Counted from the first letter of the stretch, positions 16,017 through 25,652 are shown. The stretch: DNA of 57,014 nt from Ruminococcus sp. (GCA_017437285.1 JAFSBM010000063.1:1-57014), one strand, 5' to 3'. A program made the numbers and translations. Notes: generated from the sequence alone by a model not told the origin.

Positions 16017-19000
16017 TCACCTCCACTGTGTCTTATCGTGCATTTTACTCTTAAGCGGTCTCTTGAAAATCATACGAGGTTCACGGTAGTAGCATGAATC
16101 CTTATTCTGATTTTTAAATCGTTCGATCAGCTTAACAATGTAAAAAAGCTGTGTATCGTGCGATTTAACGCTTTTTGATGACTTTCTAATTCTGTCATTG
16201 TGCTTAGAAGAAACATAGTATCCTTGATTATGGCTACCGCAGGGGAGGACTTGAGTTGCTCTTACGACCGGTTCAATATTTTCATCTTTATTTGCCCCTG
16301 TGTAAGCAGACTGAAAATACATGAACTTACTTCCGGTACCAACAAGCAAATACGCACGCCCATTTCCAGGCATTGTAGGGGAAGCAGCATCTGTTCTACC
16401 ATCAAGCATTTCCTTTGAAGCTGATCTTGTAGCGACCTTAAGACAAATTCTTGATTTGGAGTTGATACGAATGTCCTCTGTAATTGCTCCCTCGATATTT
16501 TGAGAAACTAGAATAATATGGAAGCCGAGCGTTCTTCCGACTCTGGCAATTGTTGTGATTTCAGCAATAAAGTCAACATCGTCACTTTCACTGCTAAATC
16601 GCTTTAATTCAGTAAACTCGTCTACTACAAGAACAAGGTGAGATAAAGTTTGAGGCAACTTGTTTTCTGCCTTTAGCTTTCGCAATTGTTCCAATTGTGC
16701 AGGATTCAATGATTGTTCAAGATCCGGGTTATTATCACCCTTTAAAATTTTAGTGATGGTTCGCTCAGCACGAATGTACGCATCAACATTATCCACGCCA
16801 AACTCCTTAAGGAGAATTTTTCTTCGCTTAATTTCAGCGTTAAGAACTTCAAGAAAGCGCTTCAGCATGTAAATTGCAGAAATTCCTTCGCTCTCACCGG
16901 CTGTATCGTCAACAACGCCTACACAATGCGGTAATGACTGAAGTCTATCTGAAAACCCGCCGCCCTTCATATCAACTAGCATAAGATTCAAGTAGGTTGG
17001 AGAATACTTCATGCAAAGACCAATTAAATAGGTTATGATAGTTTCAGATTTACCTGAACCAGTTGTACCAGCAACAAGCATATGCGGACCATCTGCTTTT
17101 TCATAAAGGTCAAGCGTTACAACACCATGTTCGTTTTCGCCCATAGGAACACAAAGATCTTTGGTTACATCACTTTCATTCCACATCTCCCAAATCTTGC
17201 TAATGATTTCGTCTCTTTCCACCATTTCTGATGTGTATCCATACAATTTAAAGAGAGTAACCATAGAAGGAACATTTCCGTTTTCTGCAATTCTTCGATA
17301 ATAAATTGCACTTAACTGACGGAAGGCTGTTTCATAGGCTGATGCTATTCTTTGACCGCCTTGTTGTGCAGCATCATAGAAAATAAAGCTGTTTTTGAAC
17401 ATTTTATAATCAATAAGGTCTTCAATATCATCTGTAGTTTCAGAGCCACTGCTTCCACCTCTGCTGAGATTATTAAGTGTTTCTCTTGAAAGCACATTAT
17501 ATCTGCTGCTGACCTTTGCATGTTCACCCGTCGAACCGGTAACCTCAATAATATTACCGCAATAACGAGGTAATTGAGCAAGATGACGACAAGCAAAAAT
17601 GAATGTTAACCCATTTGTGTTTACATAATCTTCACCCTCTACTGGTGGTTTGGGAAGATACTTTGAAAAGCCTGTTTCCTTTATATCATAATCATCGAAT
17701 ATGATACAAACAATTTGAGTATGCTGCTCTTCCACATTCTTCTCTTCCTCTTCATCTTCCTTTTCTACAGTACGTTCACCCATGATAGCCTGAAGCTTAC
17801 CAAATACAATTCCTGCACTGTCCTTATCAAAAACAAATTGAGACGCATCTTCAAAAAGTTCGTTTGTATGCGGCAGGTTTTTATAGTTTCGGATAATTTC
17901 CATCTGTTTACGTTTGTCACTTTCCTTATTGAAGAAAAATACAAACTGCAGATCTTCTGGCGTATGATAATATGCCAACTCAAAGACAATATGTTCAATA
18001 AAATTCCTTGAGTAGTTCGTAACGGGTTCAATAATACCAAGTGCACCACAATTCTTCAAATCAATCGTAAGAGGAGGAAGCTGTCCATTATTATCAGCCT
18101 GTAGATAACGGAAACTCTTATTTGCAAGATGATCAGGCAACTCAGAAAGCAAGCCATCTGGTTTTACAGGTAAAACCCCTTTAGGCTTTTTTCCAAGCTT
18201 TTCAGGTGGAATAATTATCTCGATGCGACGTTCACTGTTATCCTTATGAATTTTGAATCCAATTTCAGATACTATCTCATCTTTTTTCTCGTTTTTGATT
18301 TCAAACATCGGAACTACTTGTTCGGATGTACCCAGGGAAATTTTAAAAAAGTCAAGATCGTTCTGTGAGCGAGCGAAAATAGCTCTGTCAAGCAATGCAG
18401 CTCTTGCAAACAACTCGCCAATAGCCGGATAAGTAGTACAAAGGTAATTTATATCACTCTTCTGCCATTCAAGAATACGATTATATATTCTTGTGAGATA
18501 ATTTTCGTAGTTTATTTTCCATTCTTCTACTGACTTATCGTTATCTTTTCCTTGTTTCACATAGTTATAGCTTTGTGTAACCATAGTCGATATAGATGTG
18601 GTCATCACCATCGCAATCATCGAAAAGCCAGCCGCATTATCATTAAACAAAGCCATTAGCGCACGGCTTCCGCATAACGCCGCCATTGATATAACCGTTG
18701 GAATTAGGACATCAAGATAGCTTCGCTTCTGTCCTACTGGTAATTCACCCGCCGGAAGAATATCAATTACCGATGGCTCAGCAACAGCAATTCTGCGTGT
18801 ACTGATATTATATTCCATCTTATCCTTGTCGCAGATTGCTGGCATGTCGTAACGTGGAAAAAGTGCCGTTAGCACTATCTTATCTGATTTTGGAATCACA
18901 ACACAACTTGTAGTTACAATTCCTAGCTTATATAGTTCCGTTTTAAGGGTTTCACCGTTTACTTTAATAACATTGAGTTCCTTTTTAGCACGGAAATGTA

Positions 19001-19187
19001 CAAGAATTTCAGAATGCTCTTTTATATATTTCTTGAAAATTACAAAATGTGCTTTATCGTTCTGTTTTAAGCCGTAGTATATAACTTCAAGCAGTGCTTT
19101 CAATGTAATGTCTTTATTCAATAAAAGTGAAAGTTCTTCACCATCATTTTCGAATTTAATTGTAAGGAGAAGTTCATTATTCTTCAT
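16017..19187 (-). CDS. EssC-like ATPase, N-terminal half with ubiquitin-like domain
   Basis: A 1,056-aa protein. Residues 1-100 have the strand-rich pattern of a YukD/EsaB ubiquitin-like fold (LLLTIKFENDGEELSLLL, helix ALLEVIYYG, then VVIPKSDK). Two membrane helices follow at about 158-178 and 188-208. A linker leads to the FtsK-type ATPase with P-loop AGTTGSGKSE (706-715), LMLVDMKGGGF and Walker B LVLVVDEFTEL (856-857 acidic). In the best-known EssC the N-terminus carries two FHA domains; here a ubiquitin-like part appears to take their place. A good AGGAGG precedes the ATG. Together with the next gene it forms the motor of the system. Confidence 0.9.
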   Translation of the reverse strand: MKNNELLLTIKFENDGEELSLLLNKDITLKALLEVIYYGLKQNDKAHFVIFKKYIKEHSEILVHFRAKKELNVIKVNGETLKTELYKLGIVTTSCVVIPKSDKIVLTALFPRYDMPAICDKDKMEYNISTRRIAVAEPSVIDILPAGELPVGQKRSYLDVLIPTVISMAALCGSRALMALFNDNAAGFSMIAMVMTTSISTMVTQSYNYVKQGKDNDKSVEEWKINYENYLTRIYNRILEWQKSDINYLCTTYPAIGELFARAALLDRAIFARSQNDLDFFKISLGTSEQVVPMFEIKNEKKDEIVSEIGFKIHKDNSERRIEIIIPPEKLGKKPKGVLPVKPDGLLSELPDHLANKSFRYLQADNNGQLPPLTIDLKNCGALGIIEPVTNYSRNFIEHIVFELAYYHTPEDLQFVFFFNKESDKRKQMEIIRNYKNLPHTNELFEDASQFVFDKDSAGIVFGKLQAIMGERTVEKEDEEEEKNVEEQHTQIVCIIFDDYDIKETGFSKYLPKPPVEGEDYVNTNGLTFIFACRHLAQLPRYCGNIIEVTGSTGEHAKVSSRYNVLSRETLNNLSRGGSSGSETTDDIEDLIDYKMFKNSFIFYDAAQQGGQRIASAYETAFRQLSAIYYRRIAENGNVPSMVTLFKLYGYTSEMVERDEIISKIWEMWNESDVTKDLCVPMGENEHGVVTLDLYEKADGPHMLVAGTTGSGKSETIITYLIGLCMKYSPTYLNLMLVDMKGGGFSDRLQSLPHCVGVVDDTAGESEGISAIYMLKRFLEVLNAEIKRRKILLKEFGVDNVDAYIRAERTITKILKGDNNPDLEQSLNPAQLEQLRKLKAENKLPQTLSHLVLVVDEFTELKRFSSESDDVDFIAEITTIARVGRTLGFHIILVSQNIEGAITEDIRINSKSRICLKVATRSASKEMLDGRTDAASPTMPGNGRAYLLVGTGSKFMYFQSAYTGANKDENIEPVVRATQVLPCGSHNQGYYVSSKHNDRIRKSSKSVKSHDTQLFYIVKLIERFKNQNKDSCYYREPRMIFKRPLKSKMHDKTQWR

Positions 19188-19191
19188 TGAG

Positions 19192-20382
19192 TTACGCCCT
19201 CCTAATGGATAATCCTTCGCTTTCAGCAGTTGTAAGTATATCTGTCATGTCTATTTTAGAAATTTGAGGTAGATCTACGTCTAAATGCTCTACTTCAAAC
19301 TGCTTGTCATCTATCTTAACTGTATCCGGAAGCTTAATAGCGACCGCAGTTCCTGCAAATCGTCTTTGAAGTGCTGCTTTATAAATCTTTTCATCAACGG
19401 CTACAGCATCCGGTACATCAATTCCAACTGTAATACCTTCAAACTTTTTCTTAAGAGCTTCTTTATCGTCTGCTGTCTGCTCAGCAATAACAACAGCATC
19501 TGGAATATCGATCCCTACTGCAATACCTTCAAACTTTTTCTTGATATCTAACTCATCATTCGCTATTTGTTCAGTAATAGCAACAGCATCCGGTACATCA
19601 ATTCCAACTGTAATACCTTCAAACTTTTTCTTAAGAGCTTCTTTATCATCTGCTGTCTGCTCAGCAATAACAACAGCATCAGGAATATCAATCTTTACTG
19701 CAACAGCTTCATGTTTTCTCTTGATATCTGACTTATCTACTGCGGTCTGCTCAATAATAACAACTGCATCCGGCACACCAATTCCAACTGTAATACCTTC
19801 AAACCTTTTCTTGACAGTTCCTCTGTCATCTGCTGTATTTTCAGGAATAAAAACAGCATCAGGAATATCAATCTTTACTGCAGCATTTCCGAGTTTTCTC
19901 TTGATATCCGACTTATCTACTGCGGTCTGCTCAGTAATAACGACTGCATCCGGCACATCAAGTCCAACTGTAATACCTACAAATCGTTTATGTATAGCAA
20001 TTCGCTCTTCAGATGTCTGCTCCGGTACAGTTACTGCTTTCGGCACATCTACACCAACAGCAATGCCAGCGAATTTCTTTTCTTTGTCAATCTTCATCTT
20101 ATAAGATCCATGTGATGCTACAATTGAATCTGGAAGTGGGATAGATGTTGTAATATTTGAAAATCTGTTATTGAACTTTGCTTTCTCCTCATCAGATTGT
20201 TCGTACACAACAGGAGAATCAATAATAACATTGGGTGATAAATATTTCTTCGTCGGAATTACAACCTGTTCTCGGACAGCCTTTATTTTTTCTGCTTTTG
20301 CTGACTCTAACCAAGAAATAAGCATATGCCGCTGGTGAGTTAATACGTGTGCATCATATTTAATCTCATAAAATTCTTCCAT
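19192..20382 (-). CDS. 30-residue-repeat protein of the secretion locus
   Basis: A 396-aa product from ATG at 20382 (AAGGAGG eight bases before; a start 14 codons earlier lacks one). Residues 1-85 form a charged cap (MEEFYEIKYDAHVLTHQRHM). Then come about eight to nine tandem repeats of 30 residues on the theme KKFEGITVGIDVPDAVVIAE, each with a 'PDAV' turn, followed by a C-terminal strand-rich end. It has no signal peptide or membrane segment. Repeats this regular suggest a stacked solenoid of strands. I know of no family of this shape in a type VII locus. It lies between the WXG100 group and the EssC-like gene, four bases from the latter. Confidence 0.82.
   Translation of the reverse strand: MEEFYEIKYDAHVLTHQRHMLISWLESAKAEKIKAVREQVVIPTKKYLSPNVIIDSPVVYEQSDEEKAKFNNRFSNITTSIPLPDSIVASHGSYKMKIDKEKKFAGIAVGVDVPKAVTVPEQTSEERIAIHKRFVGITVGLDVPDAVVITEQTAVDKSDIKRKLGNAAVKIDIPDAVFIPENTADDRGTVKKRFEGITVGIGVPDAVVIIEQTAVDKSDIKRKHEAVAVKIDIPDAVVIAEQTADDKEALKKKFEGITVGIDVPDAVAITEQIANDELDIKKKFEGIAVGIDIPDAVVIAEQTADDKEALKKKFEGITVGIDVPDAVAVDEKIYKAALQRRFAGTAVAIKLPDTVKIDDKQFEVEHLDVDLPQISKIDMTDILTTAESEGLSIRRA
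19360..20079 (-). repeat. Tandem 90-bp coding repeats
   Basis: About eight copies of a 90-bp unit encode the 30-residue repeats above. Neighbouring copies differ by a few bases. Alternating units are closer to every second copy (the 'KDKSDIK' and 'DDKEALK' ends), which suggests the array grew in pairs by duplication. Such arrays can gain or lose units by slippage. Confidence 0.85.
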
Positions 20383-20395
20383 TTGTAATTCCTCC

Positions 20396-20453
20396 TTAAA
20401 AAGAAACGGCACAGCAATTTGCACAGAGGAAAGTTCCTACGGCAAGCTGTGCC
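20396..20453 (-). terminator. Hairpin with T-run between WXG100 group and repeat gene
   Basis: GGCACAGC (20408-20415) pairs with GCTGTGCC (20446-20453) over a 30-base loop, followed on the minus strand by TTTCTTTTT. It lies right before the ribosome site of the repeat gene and would lower transcription into the motor genes, leaving the WXG100 proteins in excess. Loop length makes it a moderate terminator. Confidence 0.6.
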
Positions 20454-20485
20454 ATTTCGTATATTTGCATAAGATAGTCAGTTGT

Positions 20486-20815
20486 TTATCCCTGTCCGCC
20501 TCCGGAAATCGCCTCAGCAAGCTTTTTATCGCTGTCATCGATGGTTGTTCTATTCCCCTCAAGAAGCTGCTTCAAACCATCCAAAAGACTGGGAATCTGC
20601 TTTTCCACAAAATAGGCAAGGGTACCTTCTGTTTCCGAACCGGAAGAACCAATCTTTTTCTCCATAAGTACATCCTTGGTTTCTCCCTCAAATGTACTAA
20701 GTGCAGATGTAAGATCTGCAATAAATGCAGAAGCCTTTGTCTCAAAATCAGTCTTAGCATCCCCAATAGCATCTCTTGCTGCTTCCATTTTCTGATTATC
20801 AATCAACATTGCCAT
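20486..20815 (-). CDS. WXG100-like small helical protein
   Basis: A 109-aa all-helical protein (MAMLIDNQKMEAARDAIGDA) with no signal peptide. It lacks a clear W-x-G turn; the middle has EKKIGSSGSETEG instead. The C-terminus is Gly-rich (SGGGQG). Size, helical pattern and neighbours fit the wider WXG100 superfamily. AAAGGAG lies ten bases before the first ATG. Confidence 0.7.
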   Translation of the reverse strand: MAMLIDNQKMEAARDAIGDAKTDFETKASAFIADLTSALSTFEGETKDVLMEKKIGSSGSETEGTLAYFVEKQIPSLLDGLKQLLEGNRTTIDDSDKKLAEAISGGGQG

Positions 20816-20836
20816 TATAACTTACTCCTTTCTATG

Positions 20837-21199
20837 TTACTGTCCTTCAGTCGACTGACCTACTGTACGATTGTTTTCACCGAGAGAAGGATCAAGGCCT
20901 TCGCCACCAATCAATGTCTTTTCAATACTGTCGAAAAGTCCTTCGCCTTCCTTATCAAACATACCAAGATACTGATCGAATGTTCCACCATTGGCGAAGA
21001 ATGTCTTGATGTTATCATCAAAGAATGTCTTAAAACCATCCGCAGCTTCTCCCTGGAAACCAGAACTTAAAAGGTCAGTTACAGTACCCTCCAAATCCTC
21101 ATAGAATGTCTGAACCTGTGTGCGGAAATCCTGACACACTGTTTTTGCTTTCTGCATTTCATCGCTGATGATTACTTTGCTTGTTGAACCCATTGCCAT
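20837..21199 (-). CDS. WXG100-like protein (FxG variant)
   Basis: A 120-aa protein (MAMGSTSKVIISDEMQKAKT) with two helices around GFQGEAADGFKTF, a FxG turn replacing WxG, which is common among WXG100 relatives. The C-terminal tail LGENNRTVGQS resembles the tail of the WXG100 protein at 14 kb (EYNRTAGEA). This may be a shared secretion tag, although the usual YxxxD/E signal is not obvious. GGAGG precedes the ATG. Confidence 0.8.
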   Translation of the reverse strand: MAMGSTSKVIISDEMQKAKTVCQDFRTQVQTFYEDLEGTVTDLLSSGFQGEAADGFKTFFDDNIKTFFANGGTFDQYLGMFDKEGEGLFDSIEKTLIGGEGLDPSLGENNRTVGQSTEGQ

Positions 21200-21212
21200 T
21201 GTGTTTTCCTCC

Positions 21213-21560
21213 TTAATTTATAGACTTAGTTCTTAAAATACGATCAAGCTCTTCATACTCATCAAACAGCTTGTCATAATATGTACCTCTCGGCTCGCCA
21301 CCCTGTCTTGTATCCTGACCAATGATGACATTTAAGGTGTCCGATACATGTTCTAACACCTTCTCCATGTCCTCAAGTGGTTTTAGGAGTACATCTTTTC
21401 CAGTCCATTCGACTGCATGTCCGGCAGGTGTGTCTAAAGCTGAGGTAAGATCCTTGTACATCTGTGCAAGCTTATCTTTGAGATTTTTGTTGCGAGTTCT
21501 TAATGCAAGCATATCACTCGCCGCAGTCTTCAAAGCCTGATCATCAATGTGAATCGACAT
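21213..21560 (-). CDS. WXG100-like protein (WTG turn)
   Basis: A 115-aa product starting MSIHIDDQALKTAASDMLAL with EWTGKDVLLK as the turn between two long helices. The start at 21560 (GGGGAGG upstream) is preferred over the GTG three codons earlier. It overlaps the end of the TPR gene by 17 bases. The C-terminus FDEYEELDRILRT may carry a Y-rich secretion tag. It forms a small cluster with the two genes downstream. Confidence 0.78.
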   Translation of the reverse strand: MSIHIDDQALKTAASDMLALRTRNKNLKDKLAQMYKDLTSALDTPAGHAVEWTGKDVLLKPLEDMEKVLEHVSDTLNVIIGQDTRQGGEPRGTYYDKLFDEYEELDRILRTKSIN

Positions 21561-23115
21561 TTTCACCACCTCCCCGTGCTTTCGCCTTACGAATTTCCTC
21601 CATCAGTGGTGCTTTAGCATCTGTTGGCAAGCATGCACACAACTGCTCTGCATTATCAAAATCACCGATGTCAATATAAGAGCGAATACGGTAACTTGCA
21701 GAAATAAAGTCCGTAGGATCTTCCAGCATACGTTTTGTCCAGAAGTTAATGCGCTCACGGTATTTTTTCTGCCAGTTTTCCTTATTAGTGTATTTACCAA
21801 CCTTCAGTTCGTAGTAAATACCACTATACTGATTTTCAACAATAGAAGAAGCCTGCATCTCTCTTGCCTTTTGAAGCATAGAATCATAATCTTCAAGCAG
21901 TTCATAAGCTGCAATGTACAAGGCATTGCGCATATCATACTGCAAAGGCTCCATCTTAAATTCACCAGTAAGAATATGTTTTTCTTCTTCATTCTTCTTT
22001 TTCGGAATGATATCAACAGGTGAGAGGTATTTATGAATTTCTTCTGAGATTTCTTCAGGATCATCACTGGAACTTTCCATTAAAGCTTCGTTTATTTCCT
22101 CTCTGATGTCGTCGAACTCACCATTATCCCATTTCTCCTGCATAATTGCTTCTTCCTCTTCGGGTGTAAGTTCTGTAACTTTTCCTGAAAGGAGAGAATT
22201 TGAGGATTCACTATCGTCAAGAATGGAAAAGCTGTTATTGTAAGATAAAATAGAATTAGCTGCAGCATCAAGAATATCAACAGCCATCTGTGGATTTTCT
22301 AATGAAAGATACAACTGTGCTGCTCGGAGATACAAATCAAAGACTTGATCAGCATCTGGCTTTCCTTTAGTTAAACCGGTATCAATTGCAACCAAGGTTT
22401 GCTGCCATTTCGTCTTAATGTTTTCTTCAGTGTCATCAGCAGGATCATGGAGAAGGGTGTAGGCTACTCTATCATTATAGTACGCCATCGTTAGTTCAGC
22501 ATATTCTTCTGCACGTTCCAATTCTGATAATGCCTCATCATAAATCTCAAGTTCCATGAAAATGTTAAATGCCAAGCTATATGGTTCATATCTGTTTGGC
22601 TGAAGAAGCTTCATCTGATTTAAAGTGAAAATTGTCTCATGGAAATCTCTGAGACTTGCATGGCAGGCGGCTTTCTGCTGAAGGATCTCGTAATCAAGAC
22701 CTACAAAACCTTCTGCCTGTTCAAGATTAACAAGAGCATTTTTGAAATCGCCCTGGTCTGTGTTGATCATAGACATCATTTTGTAAATTTGACCTTTAAG
22801 TGCATCATCACAGTTGGATTCCACTGCTTTTGTCAGACTTTTTAAAGCATCTGCTGTGTTTCCTGACAAGATTTGAGCGTAGCCAAGAAGGAAATATATA
22901 TTTCCGTTGTTAGGTTCAAGCTTAACTGCGCTCTTGAAATACTTTATAGCATCCTCTGTTTGATCAAGTGACATGCTTGCTTTACCTGCACATATGTAAC
23001 CATCAATACGATTGGGTGCAGTCGCAATTGCGTCTTGTGAAAATCTTAAAGATTCATAAAACACATTACTTGCAAAAGAAAGATTTGCATTTGAGATTAA
23101 TTCTTCATATTTCAT
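21544..23115 (-). CDS. TPR-repeat protein of the secretion locus
   Basis: A 523-aa cytosolic protein from ATG at 23115 (GGCGGTGAAG ten bases upstream). The N-terminal 300 residues are classical tetratricopeptide repeats (AIKYFKSAVKLEPNNGNIYF, YFLLGYAQILSGNTADALKS, and others). A low-complexity acidic linker (ELTPEEEEAIMQEKWDNGEF) leads to a second helical block. TPR proteins are usually scaffolds or chaperones. The place next to the WXG100 genes suggests it handles substrates before export. No catalytic motif is seen. Confidence 0.85.
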   Translation of the reverse strand: MKYEELISNANLSFASNVFYESLRFSQDAIATAPNRIDGYICAGKASMSLDQTEDAIKYFKSAVKLEPNNGNIYFLLGYAQILSGNTADALKSLTKAVESNCDDALKGQIYKMMSMINTDQGDFKNALVNLEQAEGFVGLDYEILQQKAACHASLRDFHETIFTLNQMKLLQPNRYEPYSLAFNIFMELEIYDEALSELERAEEYAELTMAYYNDRVAYTLLHDPADDTEENIKTKWQQTLVAIDTGLTKGKPDADQVFDLYLRAAQLYLSLENPQMAVDILDAAANSILSYNNSFSILDDSESSNSLLSGKVTELTPEEEEAIMQEKWDNGEFDDIREEINEALMESSSDDPEEISEEIHKYLSPVDIIPKKKNEEEKHILTGEFKMEPLQYDMRNALYIAAYELLEDYDSMLQKAREMQASSIVENQYSGIYYELKVGKYTNKENWQKKYRERINFWTKRMLEDPTDFISASYRIRSYIDIGDFDNAEQLCACLPTDAKAPLMEEIRKAKARGGGENVDSH

Positions 23116-23166
23116 TATCTTCACCGCCATGTGTAAATTAGTTTTGATTATAGATCTTAAATAAAT

Positions 23167-23622
23167 TCAAACTTCGTACCCATCGATTTTGAGTATTTTT
23201 CCATTCAATATGTATACTTGCATTGCTACGGATTCCATCATATCAGATGTATATTCATTTCCGCTTCTAAAGAAGAAATCAAATTGACCAACCATTTCTT
23301 CTTTATCAGTATGAGAATAACGTGCACCAAGCAGTCCATATCGATAGGTGATGGCATATATCTCCAATCCCTCAAAAATCAAATTATCATCTCTATCAGT
23401 ATATGCGTCTGCTTTAAGCCAAGGAATGAATATCTCTTTAATGATCGTTTCTATTCCTTCATTTTGAAGAAGAGAATAATCTTCAGAAAGCTGTTTCTTA
23501 CTTTCCTCTATATCATATTCGATTTCGATTGCTACATTCTTGTACTTGATTTGTGATGAAAAAACGTCTGGAATTGACGGTTTAATCGGTTTACTCTTTT
23601 TTAATTTGCCAAAAAGACTCAT
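23167..23622 (-). CDS. Unknown protein, possible immunity protein
   Basis: A 151-aa protein (MSLFGKLKKSKPIKPSIPDV) with predicted mixed alpha-beta structure and a final strand-turn-strand VYILNGKILKIDGYEV. It has no signal or membrane segment. It lies after the YezG-like immunity gene, where extra immunity genes or orphan modules often accumulate. I do not recognise the family. Confidence 0.55.
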   Translation of the reverse strand: MSLFGKLKKSKPIKPSIPDVFSSQIKYKNVAIEIEYDIEESKKQLSEDYSLLQNEGIETIIKEIFIPWLKADAYTDRDDNLIFEGLEIYAITYRYGLLGARYSHTDKEEMVGQFDFFFRSGNEYTSDMMESVAMQVYILNGKILKIDGYEV

Positions 23623-23657
23623 AAAACACCTCCTTAGGTAATTACTGTATATTTGGA

Positions 23658-24074
23658 TTATAACGATGGTCCGTTATCCTTTACGCTTTCTATCCAATTA
23701 TCGAAATCTTGTTCTGGGAAGAATTTACTTGCGATATCCCCATCATATTTTAATGAAAAATTGAATTTTTGAGTGTTGCATTGATACATCATCTTATATA
23801 GTATTGGCTTTTCACGTTTAAATCCCTCAAAAAGCAACGGAAACTTGGCAGTTTCTTCATTTATCAATTGCATAAAACGCTTTACACAATCTCTAGGGTA
23901 CTCCAAATCATCGATATCCCAAATTTCTTTTCCAAATCTGAAAAAAGAATTGAAAAAATATTGTTCTTTCTTCATGTACAAATACACGAAAATATAATCT
24001 GCCTTATTTTGAGAAAACTCCAAACAAAGCGAAAGAAGTGTTTTGTTGATTTTCATGAATTCTTGTTCAAACAT
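23658..24074 (-). CDS. YezG/DUF600-like immunity protein
   Basis: A 138-aa protein with the layout of the YezG (DUF600) immunity family: an N-terminal helix pair, a strand hairpin with aromatic residues (DYIFVYLYMKKEQYFFNSFF), then F-rich middle, and the end FNFSLKYDGDIASKFFPEQD with a tryptophan near the C-terminus (FDNWIESV). YezG proteins neutralise nuclease toxins such as YeeF and sit just downstream of them. It follows a toxin with a DNA/RNA non-specific endonuclease-like domain after nine bases, which agrees well. Confidence 0.75.
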   Translation of the reverse strand: MFEQEFMKINKTLLSLCLEFSQNKADYIFVYLYMKKEQYFFNSFFRFGKEIWDIDDLEYPRDCVKRFMQLINEETAKFPLLFEGFKREKPILYKMMYQCNTQKFNFSLKYDGDIASKFFPEQDFDNWIESVKDNGPSL

Positions 24075-24083
24075 ATTATCACC

Positions 24084-25631
24084 TTACTTTGTTAATCCAA
24101 TATTTTGAAATATTGTTTTAAACGCATCTCCGTTCATATTGTATGTAACCTTATAAGAAGATGGTCTGCTCGAACCCCAACTATAATTTATCTTCACTTT
24201 GACATCGGTAACACTACCATTATTTTTCAATGTATTTGCCCATTGATCCTCCATTGAACGGTATGTAAATTGGCCTCTTCGCAATTGATTAACGTCACTT
24301 GATTGAGAGGTTAGGTTGTCGAGTTTGCGTGAACCATTAAACCTATCGCCAAATATATGACCTGCGTCATCACCAGGTAGTTTTCCAGGGGTGTTTCTAT
24401 CATTAACATATCTTCCACGACCGTCTGTTTTTAAATATAATTTATCAGCATATCCTTCTTTGATTAAACCAGCACCATTTTCACCTTTACGTCCTGTTAC
24501 ATAATGATATGTCGTGCCATCTTCACCACTAGAATATTTTACATGTCCTCTAGGAACCATGTCTCCATTTTCATTCATGTACATATGACTACCATCAGTA
24601 ATTTCTGCTTTACTATAAGCAGCACCACTAAATACGGCTAAGCCCGTAATACCTTTTTGAAATCCATTATAAAAATTGTTATTATGTAGCGATTTATTAA
24701 AAGCTAGAAGTTTGCTATCAGGATTGATAAGTCCAGCGATTTGTGAAACTAAATCAAATCCCGCCATTCCAAGTGAAATTGTACCAGAAATTTTAGCTGT
24801 ATACTGAATAGCACGAAATGCTTTGTAGGAAGTTCCAAATGCCGAGCCGAAAGCGCCACCCGCAAAGCCAATTCCACCCATCATAAAGCCAGCTGCAAAT
24901 CCATCACCAAAAGCTTTTTTTGCAAGCAATCTCGCTTCCTGAGGTGATGCACCCGATAATCTTGCTATACCGTAGGTTATACCTGCATTGACACTTCCGC
25001 CAATAGCTCCGGCAATCAATGCAGTGGCTATACCCTTAGCTAATGCTGCGCCAAATGCTGCCCAAAATGCAGTTCCAGTTCCAGCTGTAAATACGGTAAT
25101 CAAAGCTCCAACTACAATAAAAGCTATTCCAACAAGAATTTCTTTCCAATGCTCCTTAACCCATTCAACAACATCTAACGCAAAATTTTTGATTGCGTTG
25201 CCGATACTGCAAAGACCATCCCAACCTTTTTTTATTGCATCCTTTACTTTTTCGCGCCTATTCTTCTCACATTCCGGCTTCAAATAGTAATATCGATCAT
25301 AGAAAGCATCCTTACGCTCTCTAATCTTACTGGAGGCTTTCATATCAACCGAACCAGTATCAGCAATAAGTGTGTTCAGCTTTTCATAAGCTAAAGAAAG
25401 GGAACTTTTCTTAGCGAACTCTCGCTCTTCAGCTTTTTGTGTCTGTTCCTGAGAGGTTTCAACCTTGGCAGCAACCGAAGCAAGATCAATTTTTGATTTT
25501 AATGTTCCGAGTGCTTTACTAAGACCGCTAGAAGAACTTCTTGCACTGGTGAATGCTACTCCAATTCCTTCAAAAGCACCCATTCCCATGGTACACCCGA
25601 ATGTACCACCTGTCAATGTGATTGTTGCCAT
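24084..25631 (-). CDS. Polymorphic toxin with non-specific nuclease C-terminus
   Basis: A 515-aa protein. Residues 1-145 are a conserved domain shared with the next toxin (MATITLTGG, then GMGAFEGIGVAF, AYEKLNTLIADTGSVD, DRYYYLKPECEK). The middle (about 150-330) has several Gly/Ala-rich hydrophobic helices (EILVGIAFIVVGALITVF) that could insert into membranes. The C-terminus (about 400-515) has GDDAGHIFGDRFNG (His425), later NL and QLRRG, and YRSMEDQWANTL, the pattern of DNA/RNA non-specific endonuclease toxins of YeeF type. A YezG-like immunity gene follows. It would be exported to attack rival cells. Confidence 0.82.
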   Translation of the reverse strand: MATITLTGGTFGCTMGMGAFEGIGVAFTSARSSSSGLSKALGTLKSKIDLASVAAKVETSQEQTQKAEEREFAKKSSLSLAYEKLNTLIADTGSVDMKASSKIRERKDAFYDRYYYLKPECEKNRREKVKDAIKKGWDGLCSIGNAIKNFALDVVEWVKEHWKEILVGIAFIVVGALITVFTAGTGTAFWAAFGAALAKGIATALIAGAIGGSVNAGITYGIARLSGASPQEARLLAKKAFGDGFAAGFMMGGIGFAGGAFGSAFGTSYKAFRAIQYTAKISGTISLGMAGFDLVSQIAGLINPDSKLLAFNKSLHNNNFYNGFQKGITGLAVFSGAAYSKAEITDGSHMYMNENGDMVPRGHVKYSSGEDGTTYHYVTGRKGENGAGLIKEGYADKLYLKTDGRGRYVNDRNTPGKLPGDDAGHIFGDRFNGSRKLDNLTSQSSDVNQLRRGQFTYRSMEDQWANTLKNNGSVTDVKVKINYSWGSSRPSSYKVTYNMNGDAFKTIFQNIGLTK

Positions 25632-25652
25632 TCTCGCTCACCTCGCTAATGT

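Noticed and set aside
19360-20079. Regular 90-bp repeats that look array-like
   Set aside because: They are contiguous, without spacers, and in frame within a gene, so they are protein repeats, not a CRISPR array.
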